Source of the DNA: Sphingosinicella sp041916975
Lineage (GTDB): Bacteria > Pseudomonadota > Alphaproteobacteria > Sphingomonadales > Sphingomonadaceae
Assembly (NCBI RefSeq): GCF_041916975.1
Contig: NZ_JAYRYK010000001.1
Span: forward strand, 1,364,001 to 1,428,000
DNA: 64,000 nucleotides
Reading direction: 5' to 3'
Position numbers and translations under genes: made by a program. The notes under the pieces were generated by a model. It ran no database searches, was not told the origin of the DNA, and was given only the letters and a program-made list of their open reading frames with translations. Each line of letters begins with the position of its first letter. The stretch's first letter is position 1. Positions 26,653-35,817 of this stretch are shown here, piece by piece.

Positions 26653-27820
26653 AAATTTCGACGCGATCGTCCTCGGCGCAGGCGCTGCGGGGATGATGTG
26701 CGCCGCGACGGCGGGCGCGCGCGGCAAGCGGGTTCTGCTCGTCGATCACGCCGATGAGCCGGGCAAGAAGATCCTGATCTCGGGTGGCGGGCGCTGCAAC
26801 TTCACGAACATTCACACCGCCGCAGACCGCTATCTTTCCGGCAATCCCCATTTCGCCAAGTCGGCGCTCGGGCGCTACACGCCGCAGGACTTTCTGGGGC
26901 TCGTCGAACGCTACGGCATCGCGTGGCACGAAAAGACGCTTGGCCAGCTTTTCTGCGACGGCTCCGCCCGGCAGATCGTCGACATGCTGATGGAGGAATG
27001 CGCGAAGGCGGGTGTCACGACGTTGCTGGGTCACGCAGCGCACGAGATCGCACACCGCGACGGGCAGTTCGTGACAACGATCGGCGGGCGCGAATACTCA
27101 GCGCCCGCGCTCGTCCTCGCCACCGGCGGGCCTTCCATTCCGAAACTCGGCGCGACCGGCTTTGCCTATGATGTCGCGCGCCAGTTCGGACTTTCGATCG
27201 TGCACCCGCGCCCGGCGCTGGTGCCGTTCACGCTCGGGGGCGATGAGGCGCTGTTCCGTTCCTTGTCCGGCGTTTCGGCGGAGGTCGAGGTGCGCTGGCA
27301 GAAGGTGCGTTTCCGCGAGGCCGCCCTGTTCACGCATCGTGGGCTTTCCGGCCCGGCGATGCTGCAGATATCCTCTTACTGGCAGCACCGAACGCCGATC
27401 GGCGTGAACTTCCTCCCTGATGCCGGGCCGGACTGGTTGATCCACCAGAAACAGGCGCAGCCGCGCGCCTCGCTGAAACGTGCCCTCGCGGCCCGGCTCC
27501 CTGCCCGTCTCGCGGACGCTCTTGCCGAGCGGCTGGAGCTTGAGGGCGATCTTGGCAACGTCTCCGACAAGGCGCTCCGCGCGGCCGAGGCGCGGCTTAC
27601 GGACTGGAGCTTCACGCCCACGGGCACCGAGGGCTTCGCGAAGGCCGAAGTGACGGCGGGCGGCATATCGACGGACGGCCTTTCGTCGCGCACGATGATG
27701 GCCGCGCGCGTACCCGGCCTCTACGCGATCGGCGAGGCCGTGGACGTCACCGGCTGGCTTGGCGGCTACAACTTCCAGTGGGCGTGGGCGAGCGGCCGGG
27801 CGGCCGGCGAGGCGATCTGA
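26642..27820 (+). CDS. HI0933/YhiN-family flavoprotein
   Basis: A 392-residue FAD protein of the HI0933 (YhiN, COG2081) family. The N-terminal FAD motif is VLGAGAAGMMCAA, followed by the family hallmark GKKILISGGGRCNFTN. The C-terminal part has EVTAGGISTDGLSSRTM and IGEAVDVTGWLGGYNFQWAW, which closes the FAD site. A GTG start inside the end of the upstream gene is chosen; the longer frame begins in shadow sequence. Members are oxidoreductases of unknown physiological role; some relatives in gut bacteria reduce bile-acid derivatives. It is coupled with the COG2509 gene. Confidence 0.9.
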   Translation: MNAENFDAIVLGAGAAGMMCAATAGARGKRVLLVDHADEPGKKILISGGGRCNFTNIHTAADRYLSGNPHFAKSALGRYTPQDFLGLVERYGIAWHEKTLGQLFCDGSARQIVDMLMEECAKAGVTTLLGHAAHEIAHRDGQFVTTIGGREYSAPALVLATGGPSIPKLGATGFAYDVARQFGLSIVHPRPALVPFTLGGDEALFRSLSGVSAEVEVRWQKVRFREAALFTHRGLSGPAMLQISSYWQHRTPIGVNFLPDAGPDWLIHQKQAQPRASLKRALAARLPARLADALAERLELEGDLGNVSDKALRAAEARLTDWSFTPTGTEGFAKAEVTAGGISTDGLSSRTMMAARVPGLYAIGEAVDVTGWLGGYNFQWAWASGRAAGEAI

Positions 27821-27963
27821 TCTTTGGCGTTGTTCCGAGATTGAATTGTCTGCTTTTCTTCTCCCGCTCCTTCAGGAGAAGCAATTATGCCGTTGCAGCT
27901 CCAAGTAGTGATCGACCACGTTTGGGGCTGGGGGGACCGCCAACTATCCCAGAGTGTAGTGCT

Positions 27964-28332
27964 TCAATTTTTGTTTCTGCGTTTCGGCGGGTGGTGCACA
28001 CGGCGCCATTCCAAGAATACCGGCACGAGGAGCGTGAAACCGAGAATAATCGCAGTTCCGCTGACTCCCAACCATATCCAGGCCACTATCTCCGCCTGCA
28101 TAAATCGTTGATCGCCTAAGGCTAGTCCGCTGAAAATCCCTGCCCAACCTATGGGGAAAAGCGCTGCGCCAGCTATGGCTCTGCTACGAAACGAGAACCA
28201 CTTCGGGAACAGAAACAATGCGGCGATCAGCACAGCCGCCCCCAGAAATTCGCCAGTTTTGCTCCAGTCCATCAAGGCATTCTGAACACTACGCCTATTG
28301 TCCGCAATGGGTTCGGACACGGCCATGCACAA
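27964..28332 (-). CDS. Small membrane protein of unknown function
   Basis: Up to 122 residues with three likely membrane helices (about residues 30-45, 53-71 and 81-106) and a basic C-terminal tail RRVHHPPKRRNKN, which should face the cytoplasm. I do not recognise the family. The start is uncertain: ATGs at 28332, 28326 and 28272 all lack a good ribosome site. It sits alone between the flavoprotein pair and the PQQ dehydrogenase, facing the former tail to tail. Confidence 0.5.
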   Translation of the reverse strand: MCMAVSEPIADNRRSVQNALMDWSKTGEFLGAAVLIAALFLFPKWFSFRSRAIAGAALFPIGWAGIFSGLALGDQRFMQAEIVAWIWLGVSGTAIILGFTLLVPVFLEWRRVHHPPKRRNKN

Positions 28333-28397
28333 CAGGTTTGCAAACGATAAGATTGTTTCAGTAGAGGGCCGGTGGGCCTTTCCTCACACGCAGCGCC

Positions 28398-28442
28398 GGG
28401 CGGAACCGCCCCTCCCCGCCCCCTTCCCCTGAAGGGGCGGGG
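28398..28442 (-). terminator. GC-rich hairpins after the PQQ dehydrogenase gene
   Basis: Two adjacent inverted repeats: GGGCGG-AA-CCGCCC (28398-28411), and CCCCGCCCC pairing with GGGGCGGGG (28414-28422 and 28434-28442). They start 15 bases after the stop of the minus-strand PQQ gene. No T-run follows, so this is either a weak terminator or a GC-rich intergenic repeat of a type common in such genomes. Confidence 0.45.
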
Positions 28443-28456
28443 CTTAGGCGGCTCGT

Positions 28457-30589
28457 CTAGTGCAGGCCGGACCGTTTTGAGGGGCCTTGGGCGGGCTCGG
28501 CGAGGAAGGCGTGGATGTCGCGGGCGTCCTTCTTGCTGAGGATGTCCGCGAAGCCCGCCATGCCTGCGTCCGCGAACACGCCTTCGAGGACGATCGCATC
28601 GAACGCGTCGTGCGTTTCGGGGGCCATTTTCCAGAGGTTCGGATAGCCGCCCATCCCGTCCTTGCCGCCGTGGCAGCGGCCGCAGTAGGCGCCGTAGAGC
28701 GCGCCGCCGCGCTTCACGGCTTCGGCGTCGCCGCGATATTTCGCGGGCGCTTCGGTAAACGCGATCGTCTCGCGCAGCGGCGGCAGCGCGGGCGCCTTGC
28801 CGCCGATCTTGAAGACGATCAGGCGCTCGCGGTTCTCGCGTTCGGCGGCCACGGCGCCGGGCGGATAGGCGACGTTGAGCGCGCCGCCGAAACCGGCATT
28901 GACGGCAACATATTGCTCGCCGCCGATCTCGTAGGACATGGGCGCGGCCATGATGCCCGTGCCGACGTTGATGCGGTGCAGAACCTTGCCGGAAACGCCC
29001 TCATAGACCGTGAGATAGCCGTCCGCCGATCCCTGCATGACGAGGCCGCTCGCGGTCGCCATCACGCCGCCGCTCCAGAACGGCAGTTCGCTGCTCGTCC
29101 ACGCGATCTTGCCGGTTTTCGGGTTCCATGCCGTGAGCACCGCATCGAAGCGCGGCTTGGGCTGGCCGGGAAAGGCGTCCTCCGAATTGGCGCCGCCCTT
29201 GCCGAACGCGCCGAACGCCGGGAACGAAGCGATCGAGCCCTGGATGCCGCTGTAGGGCTTGTAGGGCTGATCGTACATCTGGAAGGTCATCGGCGCCTGC
29301 AGCACCGGGATGTAAACGAGGCCGGTCTTCTCGCTGTACGCCATCGGCGGCCAGTTGTGCCCGCCCGCTTCCGACGGCCAGACAAGTTTCCGTTCCTTCG
29401 AATAATCGGACTGCTGCGTGATGACCGGCCGCCCGGTCTTGAGATCGACGCGCTCCGCCCATGTGACGGTCGTGAACTTTTCCGCCGAGAGAAGTTCGCC
29501 CGTGACGCGGTCGAGCACGTAGAAGAAACCGTTCTTCGGCGCCTGCATGATGACCTTGCGCGGCTGTCCACCGAATTCGATGTCGGCAAGGATCATGTTC
29601 TGCGTCGCCGTGTAATCCCAGCTATCCTGCGGCGTCGTTTGATAGTGCCAAACCTTGCGGCCGGTATCGGCGTTCACCGCCACGATCGACGAGAGATACA
29701 GGTTGTCGCCGCCGCCGGGGCTGCGCGACCAAAGCGGATGCGGCATCCCGTTGCCGGTGCCGAGATAGACGATGTTCGTGTCGGGATCGTAGACGATCGA
29801 ATCCCAGACCGTGCCACCGCCGCCGAGATCCCAGCGCGAGTCCTTGCTCCACGTCTTGCGCGCTTCGGTGACTTCGGGGTGCTCGTCCGGCCCTGCGCCC
29901 GGCACGGTGAAGAAGCGCCACACGAGCTTGCCGGTCTTGCGATCATACGCGCTCGCATAGCCGCGCACGCCCATCTCCGCGCCGCCGTTGCCGATGACGA
30001 CGGTTTTGCCCGAAACGCGCGGCGCGCCGGTGATCGCGTAGCTGCGCGTGCGGTCGGTGATCGTGTCGGTCTTCCAGAGTTCCTTGCCGGTCGCCGCGTC
30101 GACCGCGGCGAGATAGCCATCGAGCGTGGCGACATAGACGACGCCGTCCGCCACATCGACGCCGCGGTTCACGGCATCGCAGCAGGTGCGCCGCGCGAAC
30201 TGGCCGTCGACCTGCGGGTCATACTGCCACTTCTGCGCGCCGGTCTTCGCATCGAGCGCGTAGACGACGCTCCACGGCCCGGTGAAATACATGGTGCCAT
30301 CGACAACGATCGGCGTCGATTCAACGCCGCGATGCGTGCGCCCGCGCACGACGAAATCGTTGAACTCCCACGCGACGCCGAGCTGTGCGGCGTTTTCCGC
30401 GGTGATCTTCGTACCCGTGTAATAATAGGCCGTCGTCCGCTTCCAATCCGGCGTCGACGCTTCGCCGCCCGATTTCTGGGAGCCGCAGGCGGCAGCGAGG
30501 GACAGGGCGGCGATCGCGGTTATCCGTACGGCGGACGTCATCACCTTGGCCGAACGAACCCATGCGGACCCGGCACGCGTGGCAATCAT
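28457..30589 (-). CDS. PQQ-dependent quinohaemoprotein alcohol dehydrogenase
   Basis: A protein of about 710 residues: a PQQ-binding eight-bladed propeller fused to a C-terminal cytochrome c domain. The propeller shows the vicinal cysteines TCCDAVNRG, tryptophan-docking repeats (ALDAKTGAQKW, AVDAATGKELW, AYDRKTGKLVW), WDLGGGGTVWDS and a DSWDYTATQ segment. The haem site is CGRCHGG near the C-terminus. A hydrophobic leader ends in SLAAAC, so export and possible lipid anchoring are likely. It oxidises alcohols in the periplasm and passes electrons to haem. The start at 30589 is chosen near a GGGGGGACAGGG stretch; 30541 is an alternative. It lies 28 bp after a TonB receptor. Confidence 0.92.
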   Translation of the reverse strand: MIATRAGSAWVRSAKVMTSAVRITAIAALSLAAACGSQKSGGEASTPDWKRTTAYYYTGTKITAENAAQLGVAWEFNDFVVRGRTHRGVESTPIVVDGTMYFTGPWSVVYALDAKTGAQKWQYDPQVDGQFARRTCCDAVNRGVDVADGVVYVATLDGYLAAVDAATGKELWKTDTITDRTRSYAITGAPRVSGKTVVIGNGGAEMGVRGYASAYDRKTGKLVWRFFTVPGAGPDEHPEVTEARKTWSKDSRWDLGGGGTVWDSIVYDPDTNIVYLGTGNGMPHPLWSRSPGGGDNLYLSSIVAVNADTGRKVWHYQTTPQDSWDYTATQNMILADIEFGGQPRKVIMQAPKNGFFYVLDRVTGELLSAEKFTTVTWAERVDLKTGRPVITQQSDYSKERKLVWPSEAGGHNWPPMAYSEKTGLVYIPVLQAPMTFQMYDQPYKPYSGIQGSIASFPAFGAFGKGGANSEDAFPGQPKPRFDAVLTAWNPKTGKIAWTSSELPFWSGGVMATASGLVMQGSADGYLTVYEGVSGKVLHRINVGTGIMAAPMSYEIGGEQYVAVNAGFGGALNVAYPPGAVAAERENRERLIVFKIGGKAPALPPLRETIAFTEAPAKYRGDAEAVKRGGALYGAYCGRCHGGKDGMGGYPNLWKMAPETHDAFDAIVLEGVFADAGMAGFADILSKKDARDIHAFLAEPAQGPSKRSGLH

Positions 30590-30617
30590 CACCCTGTCCC
30601 CCCTCAAACGCTTACCT

Positions 30618-32936
30618 TTAGAACTTCTGACGGACCTCGACGCCGATCGTGCGCGGACGCAGCGTCGTTGCATAGTCATTGCCCGATCCGAGCTCCATGT
30701 CGATGAGCGGCTGCACGTCGAACACGTTGTTCACGTAAAGCCGCAGCACCGTCGATCCGTTGTCGGCGGAGAGCGACGCGTTCACAACGTCATAGCTTTC
30801 GCGGAACTCTGCGAGGTTGGGCACCAGACCCATGACGGCGTCAGAGTAGGTAACCGCCTGCACGCGGTCGAACATCCGGCGCGCCTTGCTCTGGTACTGA
30901 TACTCTGCGCGAAGCTGCGCCCGCCAGTCGCTGCCGACGTCGAAGCCGTAGCTTGCGAACGCGCTCGCCATCCACTTCGGCACTGCGAGCACCTGGTCGC
31001 CGTCCTGAACGCTGGTGCCGACGGCCGCCTCGGTGATCTTCGCGCTCGTGTAGGTCGCGTTGCCGCCGATTTGGAAACCGCCTGTTACGTTCACGCGACC
31101 TTCGATCTCGGCGCCCTTCACCTCGGCGCTACCGGCGTTGCCCGTGAAGGCGAAGCCGCAGTTGATGAGGTTGAGCTGCTGCTGGATCTTCTTCCAGTCG
31201 GTGAAGAACAGCGCACCGTTCAGCGTCACGCGGCCGTCCGCGAACTGGTTCTTGGTGCCGACCTCATAGCTCCAGAGGTTATCGGAATCGAAGCTGTCGG
31301 GCGCGGCGGTGAGGCCGAGGCGCTCAAGATCGGCCGCGCAGAGCACGGGGTTGATCTGGAAGCGGTTCGGGCCACCCGGCCGGAAGCCCTTCGCCGCCGA
31401 GGCGAAGATCATGTTGTCCGGGGTCGCCTTCCAGGAGACGCCGACCTTGGGGTTGACGCCCTTCTCGTTGCTCTTGCGCCCCTCGACAAGCGTCAGCCCG
31501 CCGTTGAAGGGGCCGTCGCCCATGATGTCGACCTCCTGCTTGATCTGGAACAGGCGCACACCCGCGGTAACATCGAGCTGGTCGGTGATCGAGAAGGTCA
31601 CCTCACCGAACGCCGCGTACTGCTTCGTCTTGGTCGTCGTATCCCCGACATAACCGGTCGTGGTGCCGATGAACGGCTCGGCGCCGGGCGTATCGACGAT
31701 CTGGTACAGGTTATCGTCCTGCCAGGAATAATAGAGACCGGCGAGCCACTTCAGACGGTCGCCGGGACCGCCGGAGGAGAGGCGTGCTTCCTGGCTGAAC
31801 TGCTTGGTGCGGCTGGCGGACAGGTTGTGGCTGGTCAGCGGGAACATGGGCGGCACGAGCCCACCGATGAAGAAGCTGTAGTCGCGCTCCCAGTTCAGCT
31901 TGCGGTCGAAATAGGCGGTGAGCGAGGTGAACTGCACGGCGCCCAGCGTCTTTTCGACGTCGAGGCTGTAGATGCCCGCCTTGTCGACCGTCGGCTGCGC
32001 GAGGCGGAACGAAGAGGTCAGTTTCTCAGTGTCGCCAAGAAAGAACTGCGCCGGGTTCTTCTGCTCGTAACGCTGATAGAAGAGCGCGGGACGGATCGAC
32101 CAGGTCGCGTCCGGCTCCCACTGGAACGACAGACGACCGACGAAGCTGTCCGCCTTGTTGTGATCCGACATGCTGCGGCTCGTCAGCGCATCCTGCGCGA
32201 GCGGCGTGTAGGTCGGCGACGGCGTGCTCGAATAGTTCGAGTTCTGTACGAGGCCGGGCGCGTTATCGATGTAACCGCCGTCGCGGCGATAGAGGAAGCC
32301 CGTGCGCATCGCGAGCTTGTCCGTCACCAGCGGCAGGTTCAGCACACCTTCCACGTTGTAGGAAGGATCGCCGTGCGCGGTGGTCGCAAAGCCCGCAGCC
32401 GCGCTTCCTGAGATCGCCGACGTATCAGGCCGCGCGCTCACGTACTTGATCGCGCCGCCCATCGAGCTGCCGCCGTAGAGCGTGCCCTGCGGACCCTTGA
32501 GGATTTCGAGGCGCTCCATATCGAAGAAGATCGGGTCGAAGGCGCCGCTGAACGTGGTCGCGATCGTCACCAGCGAAATATCGTCGAGATAGATGCCGAC
32601 GGTGGGCGCCGAGGCGACGGTGCTGACGCCGCGAATGTTGTAATTGCCGAGGCCGCGTTCCACGCCCGCGAACGACAGCCCCGACACGTTACGCATGACG
32701 TCCTTCACGTCGACCGCACCGTTTTCGCGCAGCTGGTCCCCACTGAGCGCGCTGACCGAGATCGGCACGTCCTGAAGACGCTCGCTGGTCTTGCGTGCGG
32801 TCACCACGATCTCGCCGGCATCGAGCACGGGTGCGGTTTCGGCCTCCTGCGCCTGTGCGGCGCCAAGCGCGATCGACGAGACGCCGAGTGCCAGCAGGCC
32901 GCGGCTGAAAGTGATGGAAAATGCGTTTTTCTTCAT
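30618..32936 (-). CDS. TonB-dependent outer-membrane receptor, paired with PQQ dehydrogenase
   Basis: A 772-residue receptor. It has a signal peptide (MKKNAFSITF to GAAQAQE), the TonB-box-like GEIVVTARKTSERLQDVP, a plug with ERLEILKGPQGTLYGGSSMG, and a barrel ending VEVRQKF. The start follows GAGGGG 6 bases away, which rules out the longer frame to 33035. It is transcribed just ahead of the PQQ dehydrogenase, so it imports either the alcohol substrate or possibly PQQ itself; both are inferences. It diverges from the aldehyde dehydrogenase at 33196. Confidence 0.93.
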   Translation of the reverse strand: MKKNAFSITFSRGLLALGVSSIALGAAQAQEAETAPVLDAGEIVVTARKTSERLQDVPISVSALSGDQLRENGAVDVKDVMRNVSGLSFAGVERGLGNYNIRGVSTVASAPTVGIYLDDISLVTIATTFSGAFDPIFFDMERLEILKGPQGTLYGGSSMGGAIKYVSARPDTSAISGSAAAGFATTAHGDPSYNVEGVLNLPLVTDKLAMRTGFLYRRDGGYIDNAPGLVQNSNYSSTPSPTYTPLAQDALTSRSMSDHNKADSFVGRLSFQWEPDATWSIRPALFYQRYEQKNPAQFFLGDTEKLTSSFRLAQPTVDKAGIYSLDVEKTLGAVQFTSLTAYFDRKLNWERDYSFFIGGLVPPMFPLTSHNLSASRTKQFSQEARLSSGGPGDRLKWLAGLYYSWQDDNLYQIVDTPGAEPFIGTTTGYVGDTTTKTKQYAAFGEVTFSITDQLDVTAGVRLFQIKQEVDIMGDGPFNGGLTLVEGRKSNEKGVNPKVGVSWKATPDNMIFASAAKGFRPGGPNRFQINPVLCAADLERLGLTAAPDSFDSDNLWSYEVGTKNQFADGRVTLNGALFFTDWKKIQQQLNLINCGFAFTGNAGSAEVKGAEIEGRVNVTGGFQIGGNATYTSAKITEAAVGTSVQDGDQVLAVPKWMASAFASYGFDVGSDWRAQLRAEYQYQSKARRMFDRVQAVTYSDAVMGLVPNLAEFRESYDVVNASLSADNGSTVLRLYVNNVFDVQPLIDMELGSGNDYATTLRPRTIGVEVRQKF

Positions 32937-33195
32937 GTGTTTCCCCTCTTTTGTCGTTCGCCGCCGGGCTTTCGCCTCTGGATGAGCGGGCTGAGTTCGC
33001 ACCATGCGACGGGCGGGCAGCAACGTCTTTTCCATTCTCCCGAACTTTGTTTGCGCTGCCCCGAACCCAGCGAACGCGACCGGCGAGCGCCCCCAAGATT
33101 TGGAGCCTGCTCATAGATTTTTCGCGGCGCCGCAAAAGCGCGGCGAGGCAACATCTTCCACGCTTTGGGAAACCCGCCTTTCAAAGAGCACGCCC

Positions 33196-34683
33196 ATGAC
33201 CACACCCATCGACTGGCACGCCCGCGCCGTCGCGCTCGCGCTCCCCACCCGCCCCTTCATCGACGGCCGCTTCACCGACTCCGCAAGCGCGGAAGGCTTC
33301 GAATCGATCAATCCGGCCACGAACCGGCCCGTCTGCACGCTCCCCGTGGGCACGGACGAAGACGTGGACCGCGCGGTCGCCGCCGGCCGCCGCGCGTTCG
33401 AGGACGGCCGCTGGTCGAAGGCGACGCCGCTTCACCGCAAGGCCCTGCTGCTGCGCATTGCCGAGCTCATTGAGGCGAACGCCAACGACCTCGCGCTGAT
33501 GGACGTGCTGGAAATGGGCAAGGCGATCTCCGCCGCGCGCGCCGAGATCGCCTTCGCAACCGGCTTCTTCCGCTACTATGGCGAGGCGACCGACAAGCTT
33601 TACGGCACCGTCGCGCCTTCCGACCACATCACGCTCTCGCTGGGGCTTTTCGAGCCGCGCGGCATCGTCGGCGCCATCGTGCCGTGGAACTTCCCGCTCA
33701 TCAACGCGGCGCTGAAGGCGGCGCCCGCACTCGCGGCGGGCAACAGCGTCGTCCTGAAACCCTCTGAAATCGCTTCGACATCGGCGCTGCGGCTTGCCGA
33801 AATCGCCTCCGAAGCGGGCCTGCCGGACGGCGTGCTCAACGTCGTGCCGGGCCTCGGCCCCACCGTCGGGCAGGCGATCGGGCGCCACGGCGATATCGAT
33901 CTCATCAGCTTTACGGGCTCCACCGCGACCGGCCGCCTGTTCATGACTTACGCTGGGCAATCGAACGGCAAGCCGCTGCTCCTCGAATGCGGGGGCAAGT
34001 CGCCGCAGGTCGTCTGCGCCGACATGGCGGACGATCTCGAAGCCGTCGCGGCGCGTGTCGCGCACGACGCCTTCTGGAACCAGGGCCAGTGGTGCGCGGC
34101 GAAAACCCGCCTGATCGTGGAGGACAGCTTCCATGACCGGCTCGTCGAGGCGGTGATCAAGGCCGCGCAGACGCGCGTTCCCGGCGATCCGCTCGATCCC
34201 GCGACGGGTTTCGGTACGATCGCGACACGCGGCCAACTCGAGAAAATTCGCGGTTTCATCGATCACGCCCGCACCGAGGGCGCGAGCGTCGCGTACGACG
34301 GCGGCACGTGGGGCGAGACCTCGACCGCGCCCGCCGTGCTCGCCGACGTGCGCCCCGACATGACCGTCGCCTGCGAAGAGGTGTTTGGCCCGGTGCTCTC
34401 GGTCCTGCGTTTCCGCGATTTCGACGAAGCGCTCGCCATCGCCAACGACACCCCCTACGGCCTTGCCGCCAGCCTCTGGACGCGCGATGCCCGGCGCACG
34501 CAGGCGGCTGCGCGCGGCCTGCGCGCGGGCCGGGTCACCGTGCGCGCAAGCGCTGCGGCGGGCGAACACAGCGGTTTCGCGATGGGGGCAGAGCCGTGGG
34601 GCGCCTCGGGCTTCGGGATCGAAGGCGGAATGGACGGGCTGCGCTCCTACTGCCGCCTCAAGGCCGTCGAGATCGTCAACTGA
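33196..34683 (+). CDS. NAD(P)-dependent aldehyde dehydrogenase
   Basis: A 495-residue ALDH resembling the gamma-aminobutyraldehyde/betaine type. Motifs are IVPWNFPL, FTGSTATG, the Glu in LECGGKSPQ, and the nucleophile Cys300 in NQGQWCAAK. The start MTTPIDWHA is chosen over a long shadow extension that begins inside the divergent promoter. It is divergent from the receptor/PQQ dehydrogenase pair, so it may convert their aldehyde product to an acid. Its stop overlaps the AraC gene start (TGATG), so the regulator is made from the same mRNA. Confidence 0.93.
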   Translation: MTTPIDWHARAVALALPTRPFIDGRFTDSASAEGFESINPATNRPVCTLPVGTDEDVDRAVAAGRRAFEDGRWSKATPLHRKALLLRIAELIEANANDLALMDVLEMGKAISAARAEIAFATGFFRYYGEATDKLYGTVAPSDHITLSLGLFEPRGIVGAIVPWNFPLINAALKAAPALAAGNSVVLKPSEIASTSALRLAEIASEAGLPDGVLNVVPGLGPTVGQAIGRHGDIDLISFTGSTATGRLFMTYAGQSNGKPLLLECGGKSPQVVCADMADDLEAVAARVAHDAFWNQGQWCAAKTRLIVEDSFHDRLVEAVIKAAQTRVPGDPLDPATGFGTIATRGQLEKIRGFIDHARTEGASVAYDGGTWGETSTAPAVLADVRPDMTVACEEVFGPVLSVLRFRDFDEALAIANDTPYGLAASLWTRDARRTQAAARGLRAGRVTVRASAAAGEHSGFAMGAEPWGASGFGIEGGMDGLRSYCRLKAVEIVN

Positions 34684-35789
34684 TGCTTTGGGAACACGCC
34701 TTGACGGAAACGAGCGGCTCTCTGGACACGGTGCCGGGCGAACCTATAGTCGGCGCGCTGCACTTTTCAGGGATGCGTGCATTGAACGACAGCATCGACA
34801 CCGCCCTCGCCGGCTTCGATCCGACGCTCCTCCCCATCATAAAGGCCCAGAAAGGTCACGTCGAAGCTCGCCCAGGCCCGGTGGGCCAGGCCTTCCACCT
34901 GCAACCTGACCACGAAACCCTGAGCGGCTGGTATGACGGCCTGACGATCCGCCCCGGCTTCTCGCTGGTGCTTTCCGACCTGCATTTCGCCGAGGAGAGC
35001 ATCTCCCGGCACCACTGCGGCGACCATTTGAAGCTGCACTTCAAGCTGAGCGGCACGAGCGTTATCGGCAGCGACCGGGAGGAAGACGCCACCGTTTCGT
35101 CCGGTCTCATGTCGTTCCTGGTCCAGCCGGCCTACAGCATGAAATACGAACGCATGTTGCGGGAAACCCACGAGCGTTCGATCACGATGATCTGCAGCAA
35201 GGATTTCGTATCCGGCCTGCTTTCGCCGCACACGCCGGATCTTCCCACCTCCATCGCCGATTTCCTGCGCGCGCGGACCTCGCAATTCTCATACAGCACC
35301 CTGCCGATGCCCGCGCAGATGCGGCCGATCGTGGAAGACATTCTGAGCCAGCCGCGCAGCAACACGCTGGGCAATCTGATGCTGGAGGCCAAATCGCTCG
35401 AACTGCTGTGCTTCGCGATCAAGCAGATCCTCGGCAATTCGCGCGCCGCCGAGTTCGTGCGCGCCCGCGACCGCCGGAAGATCGAGGAGCTGTGCCAGAT
35501 TCTCGACGATGATACGCAGGCCTCGCTTTCGATCGCCGACCTCTGCCGCCATCTTGCGTGGAACGAAACGCAGATGATGGAGTGCTTCAAGCAGGTGACC
35601 GGCACCACGATCTCGAACTACCGCCAGCGCGTGCGCATGGACAATGCGCTGCGGCAGCTCTGCGATACCGACGCCTCGATCACCGAGGTGGCGTTCAACG
35701 CCGGCTATGAGCACCCCAGCAACTTCGCCACCGCCTTCAAGCGCACGTTCGGCTACTCGCCGCGCCTTGCACGCACGCGCCTGAACTAG
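34683..35789 (+). CDS. AraC-family transcriptional regulator
   Basis: A 368-residue AraC regulator. The C-terminal double helix-turn-helix (about residues 265-365) contains LSIADLCRHLAWNETQMMECFKQVTG and ITEVAFNAGYEHPSNFATAFKRTFGYSP, the family signature. The N-terminal half is a sensor domain resembling the PchR-type subgroup. The ATG at 34683 overlaps the ALDH stop; a later ATG at 34773 is possible, as the first 30 residues look poorly conserved. It probably controls the ALDH and the divergent receptor/PQQ dehydrogenase pair. Confidence 0.9.
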   Translation: MLWEHALTETSGSLDTVPGEPIVGALHFSGMRALNDSIDTALAGFDPTLLPIIKAQKGHVEARPGPVGQAFHLQPDHETLSGWYDGLTIRPGFSLVLSDLHFAEESISRHHCGDHLKLHFKLSGTSVIGSDREEDATVSSGLMSFLVQPAYSMKYERMLRETHERSITMICSKDFVSGLLSPHTPDLPTSIADFLRARTSQFSYSTLPMPAQMRPIVEDILSQPRSNTLGNLMLEAKSLELLCFAIKQILGNSRAAEFVRARDRRKIEELCQILDDDTQASLSIADLCRHLAWNETQMMECFKQVTGTTISNYRQRVRMDNALRQLCDTDASITEVAFNAGYEHPSNFATAFKRTFGYSPRLARTRLN

Positions 35790-35817
35790 GCTGCCCGACC
35801 ACTTCAGAACTGGAATA

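Noticed and set aside
28398..28442. Considered as a CRISPR-like or mobile repeat
   Set aside because: Only one copy of each inverted repeat is seen; position just after a stop codon fits a hairpin terminator or common intergenic repeat better.
28487..30706. A very long (739-codon) plus-strand frame opposite the PQQ dehydrogenase
   Set aside because: The minus strand shows intact PQQ propeller and haem motifs; the antisense frame is Ala/Arg/Val/Asp-rich with no family features, a usual effect of high third-position GC.
30546..32411. A 621-codon plus-strand frame opposite the second TonB receptor
   Set aside because: Same GC-driven antisense effect; the receptor on the minus strand is complete.
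34308..34682. A 125-codon N-terminal extension of the AraC frame
   Set aside because: It lies wholly inside the aldehyde dehydrogenase gene in another frame and has the Arg/Ala/Gly bias of a shadow.
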